Shown: in pieces, positions 62,369 to 64,000 of the stretch
Numbering within the stretch: the stretch's first letter is position 1
Layout: each line of letters begins with the position of its first letter
Source: Enterocloster asparagiformis
GTDB taxonomy: Bacteria > Bacillota > Clostridia > Lachnospirales > Lachnospiraceae
Direction of reading: 5' to 3'
DNA length: 64,000 nucleotides
Assembly (NCBI GenBank): GCA_018380885.1
Contig: JAGZSY010000003.1
Coordinates: 248,001-312,000 of the forward strand
The notes under the pieces: generated by a model
Database searches by the model: none
Told to the model about the DNA's origin: nothing
Seen by the model: only the letters and a program-made list of their open reading frames with translations
Made by a program: the position numbers and the translations under genes

Positions 62369-62902
62369 ATGGGAGACATAGTAAAGACCTGCGTCGTGAA
62401 GCGGGCGGCGGAGCTTACGGACATAGATTACAGCCGTTTCGGCATCCTTTATAATCTGAGCGGAGCGGGGGCGGACACGGGCAACACCAACCATTCTGCC
62501 GGGGACGGCTGGGAGGACACGGACACCAACTGTTCTCTCCTGGACACTCCGGGCGCCCTGGGGTACACGCTGGGGAGCGGGACGCCCTTTGAGGCGGAGG
62601 AGATGGAGCGCCACCTGCACACCCAGGAGGCCCAGATTCCGGCAGGCGAGCCCATGGTGTTCTGCCTGGCTCCGGCCTGCGACGGAGCTCCGCGGGCAGA
62701 GGACGTGATCCCGGTGATTCTGCGGCCGGGGTATGTGTTTGTGATCCACCGGGCAGTGTGGCACTCCTCCTCCCACGGCCTGAACGGGCCCACCAGGTAC
62801 TACTGGCAGGCGCTGGCTTACGAAAACGAGCCAACGGTCTGGGAGAAGATCGCGGACGGACCGGTGAGGGTGGAGAGCAGGGTGGCGTGCGTCAAACAGT
62901 AA
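62369..62902 (+). CDS. Ureidoglycolate lyase-like (AllA-type) cupin protein
   Basis: A 177-residue protein. The pattern 'EEMERHLHTQEAQIPAGEPMVFCLAPACDG' followed by 'VILRPGYVFVIHRAVWHSSSHGL' resembles the ureidoglycolate lyase/AllA beta-barrel, in which similar His and Glu residues bind metal and substrate. No allantoin genes are nearby, so ureidoglycolate is not a safe substrate. It starts 14 bases after the kinase gene with GGGAGGAG upstream and is the last gene of this operon. Confidence 0.65.
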   Translation: MGDIVKTCVVKRAAELTDIDYSRFGILYNLSGAGADTGNTNHSAGDGWEDTDTNCSLLDTPGALGYTLGSGTPFEAEEMERHLHTQEAQIPAGEPMVFCLAPACDGAPRAEDVIPVILRPGYVFVIHRAVWHSSSHGLNGPTRYYWQALAYENEPTVWEKIADGPVRVESRVACVKQ

Positions 62903-62930
62903 AAAAATTGAAATCCTGATTTAAGGACAG

Positions 62931-62981
62931 AAATGCCGATTTCCTCGTACAAGGGCCTTCAGCCCCTGGAAATCGGCATTT
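62931..62981. repeat. Hairpin with nested inner stem, copy 1 of a tandem pair
   Basis: A perfect 14-bp stem (AAATGCCGATTTCC with GGAAATCGGCATTT) encloses an inner GGGC/GCCC hairpin. It may end transcription of the AllA-like gene but has no clear T run. Confidence 0.6.
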
Positions 62982-62984
62982 CCA

Positions 62985-63015
62985 CACGTAGGCGGAATTC
63001 ACTTCCGCCTACGTG
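62985..63015. repeat. Hairpin, second of the tandem pair
   Basis: A perfect 13-bp stem (CACGTAGGCGGAA with TTCCGCCTACGTG) and a 5-base loop lies four bases after the first hairpin. It marks the border to a more AT-rich segment. Nothing else is seen between 63016 and 63164. Confidence 0.6.
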
Positions 63016-63164
63016 AATTTAGTTCGAGGACTTTGTCCCCGAGCTCCTGTCGCAACAAATTAACTTTGTCGAATGTGGGTAACGGCAGTGCAATGATGTT
63101 TTTGCAGCATAAACTTATCCCTCCAATCACATCTTCCCCCGATAAGCCAAATACAGCAGTCACG

Positions 63165-64000
63165 TTATTTTTCCGGCTCAAGTATTCCCAGCTTTCCCTC
63201 ACTCAGATTAACACGGCGGTTCAGCCGAAACTCTGTAATCCCGCGAATACTGAGATTATCAAAGTCCACATAGAATTCTCTTGACAGCAAATTAACCGTT
63301 GCGCCGTTCCACACCAGGAGTAACAGCGCGCCGAGGGAAATTGTCTGTATTTTTAGTCCAAGTACTCTGGAGATGTCTTTGATTACCTGGAAATAACCCT
63401 GGCGCTTATTTGGAAACGAGAGACAAACTACAAGCGCCGCATTGGCGTTTTTATCAAGGTTGTTCCTGGAGTGCATGATTGCAATATCGTCCAGAATCCC
63501 TCTGGAGGCGTCCAGTGTATCCCTTCCAAATTCGATTTCCACAACGCCTTTACACGAAGGGTTCAACGCACTGGAATATACGGCATCCATTCTTGTGTAG
63601 ACATCGCCCGTTCTGCTGAGCGCACATTCATGATTCAATGCAATGATTAAATTTCGGACTAAAATGTTGGGAACCATTGAGCGGCCGTCGAACTGGGAAA
63701 TATGGTGATAGATCCGCTCCATGATCGCATCGTTTTCCAGCTGGAAATGATGATTCCAGCAGATTTTGTCTAACTCTCCGATGAACCGTTTCTGGCGCCC
63801 CAGATTTTCATGATTGAAAGGGAGATTGACATAATCCGTAGTTGGCTCGGCTATTTCCATCTGATTGCCAGATTGAAAGATTGCGCCAATTGGACAGCGA
63901 ACGGCGCACAGACCGCAGCCAATACAGCAGCGTTTATCTATCTCAGGTAACTCCTTATCAAAATTCCATTGGATGGCGCCAACAGGACACACGTTCAAAT
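63165..64000 (-). CDS. Ferredoxin-domain protein with a long C-terminal domain (possible PD-(D/E)XK nuclease fold), partial
   Basis: At least 277 residues; the frame runs open to the right edge, so the true start is outside. The visible N-terminus is the end of one cluster (NVCPVGAI) followed by a complete CxxCxxCxxxCP cluster (CCIGCGLCAVRCP). About 240 residues follow that are not a known ferredoxin partner I can name. They contain 'RMDAVYSS' and, 15 residues on, 'GVVEIEFGRDTLDASRGILDDIAIMHS', spaced like the Asp and Glu of a PD-(D/E)XK nuclease core, though the usual Lys is not evident. Base composition is noticeably more AT-rich than in the rest of the window, suggesting recent acquisition. 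Confidence 0.7.
   Translation of the reverse strand, partial: LNVCPVGAIQWNFDKELPEIDKRCCIGCGLCAVRCPIGAIFQSGNQMEIAEPTTDYVNLPFNHENLGRQKRFIGELDKICWNHHFQLENDAIMERIYHHISQFDGRSMVPNILVRNLIIALNHECALSRTGDVYTRMDAVYSSALNPSCKGVVEIEFGRDTLDASRGILDDIAIMHSRNNLDKNANAALVVCLSFPNKRQGYFQVIKDISRVLGLKIQTISLGALLLLVWNGATVNLLSREFYVDFDNLSIRGITEFRLNRRVNLSEGKLGILEPEK

Overview
The window looks like chromosomal DNA of a GC-rich, strictly fermentative anaerobe of the Bacillota, most likely a Lachnospiraceae-type gut bacterium. The support is a clostridial 2[4Fe-4S] ferredoxin, pyruvate formate-lyase (PFL) with its activase, MecA, a CwlD-like amidase, many GntR-type regulators, strong GGAGG ribosome binding sites and several solute-binding lipoproteins with 'LxxGC' signal peptides. 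The genus is inference only. There are no rRNA genes, insertion sequences or CRISPR arrays. One tRNA (Gly, anticodon GCC) is present.

Layout. 1-4.2 kb (minus strand): a partial glutamine-amidotransferase-like hydrolase, a ferredoxin, PFL activase, and a PFL whose glycyl-radical end is a separate 81-residue protein. 4.2-12.5 kb: a divergent catabolic locus with a cupin and a PEP-mutase/isocitrate-lyase-type lyase on one side. On the other side lie a crotonase-fold protein, a 2-hydroxyacid dehydrogenase that has lost its catalytic motifs, a complete TRAP transporter, an aldo/keto reductase and an XRE regulator with a degenerate IrrE-like domain. 12.7-23.4 kb: a DUF1858 protein, then a hexuronate locus (uxuA, uxuB, GntR) and a sugar ABC transporter operon. 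That operon includes an ATPase-permease fusion, a cyclase-family hydrolase and a zinc dehydrogenase. The two units share an identical 20-bp operator. 23.5-31.5 kb: housekeeping and envelope genes (mecA, a Ser/Thr kinase fused to a MinD-like domain, a second MinD-like protein, a GH18 protein, a metallophosphoesterase, a CwlD-like amidase). 31.8-40.2 kb: a polyol-type dehydrogenase, a complete branched-chain-type ABC transporter, a split transketolase and a GntR regulator.

40.2-43.4 kb (minus strand): alpha/beta hydrolase, CitMHS-type transporter and LysR regulator. 43.7 kb: tRNA-Gly. 44-49.4 kb: a sigma-54 activator followed by a textbook -24/-12 promoter driving an amino-acid permease, a MalY/PatB-type aminotransferase and a peroxiredoxin-like protein. 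49.5-56 kb: a GntR regulator divergent from a LarA-like gene, a split UxaA-type dehydratase, an AbgT transporter and an M20 amidohydrolase. 56-62.9 kb: two PfkB-like proteins (one with its catalytic Asp replaced), a TIM-barrel isomerase, an APC permease, a HutC-type GntR regulator, a BtpA-family protein and an AllA-like protein, with four related operator-like sites. 62.9-64 kb: two tandem hairpins and, in visibly more AT-rich DNA, a partial ferredoxin-like protein with a long C-terminal domain that resembles a PD-(D/E)XK nuclease.

Taken together this is an accessory-metabolism region built from transporter, enzyme and local-regulator cassettes for uptake and breakdown of sugars, sugar acids and amino-acid derivatives. 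It also carries core fermentation genes and two groups of unassigned proteins that merit attention: the kinase/MinD-like locus and the right-edge ferredoxin fusion.
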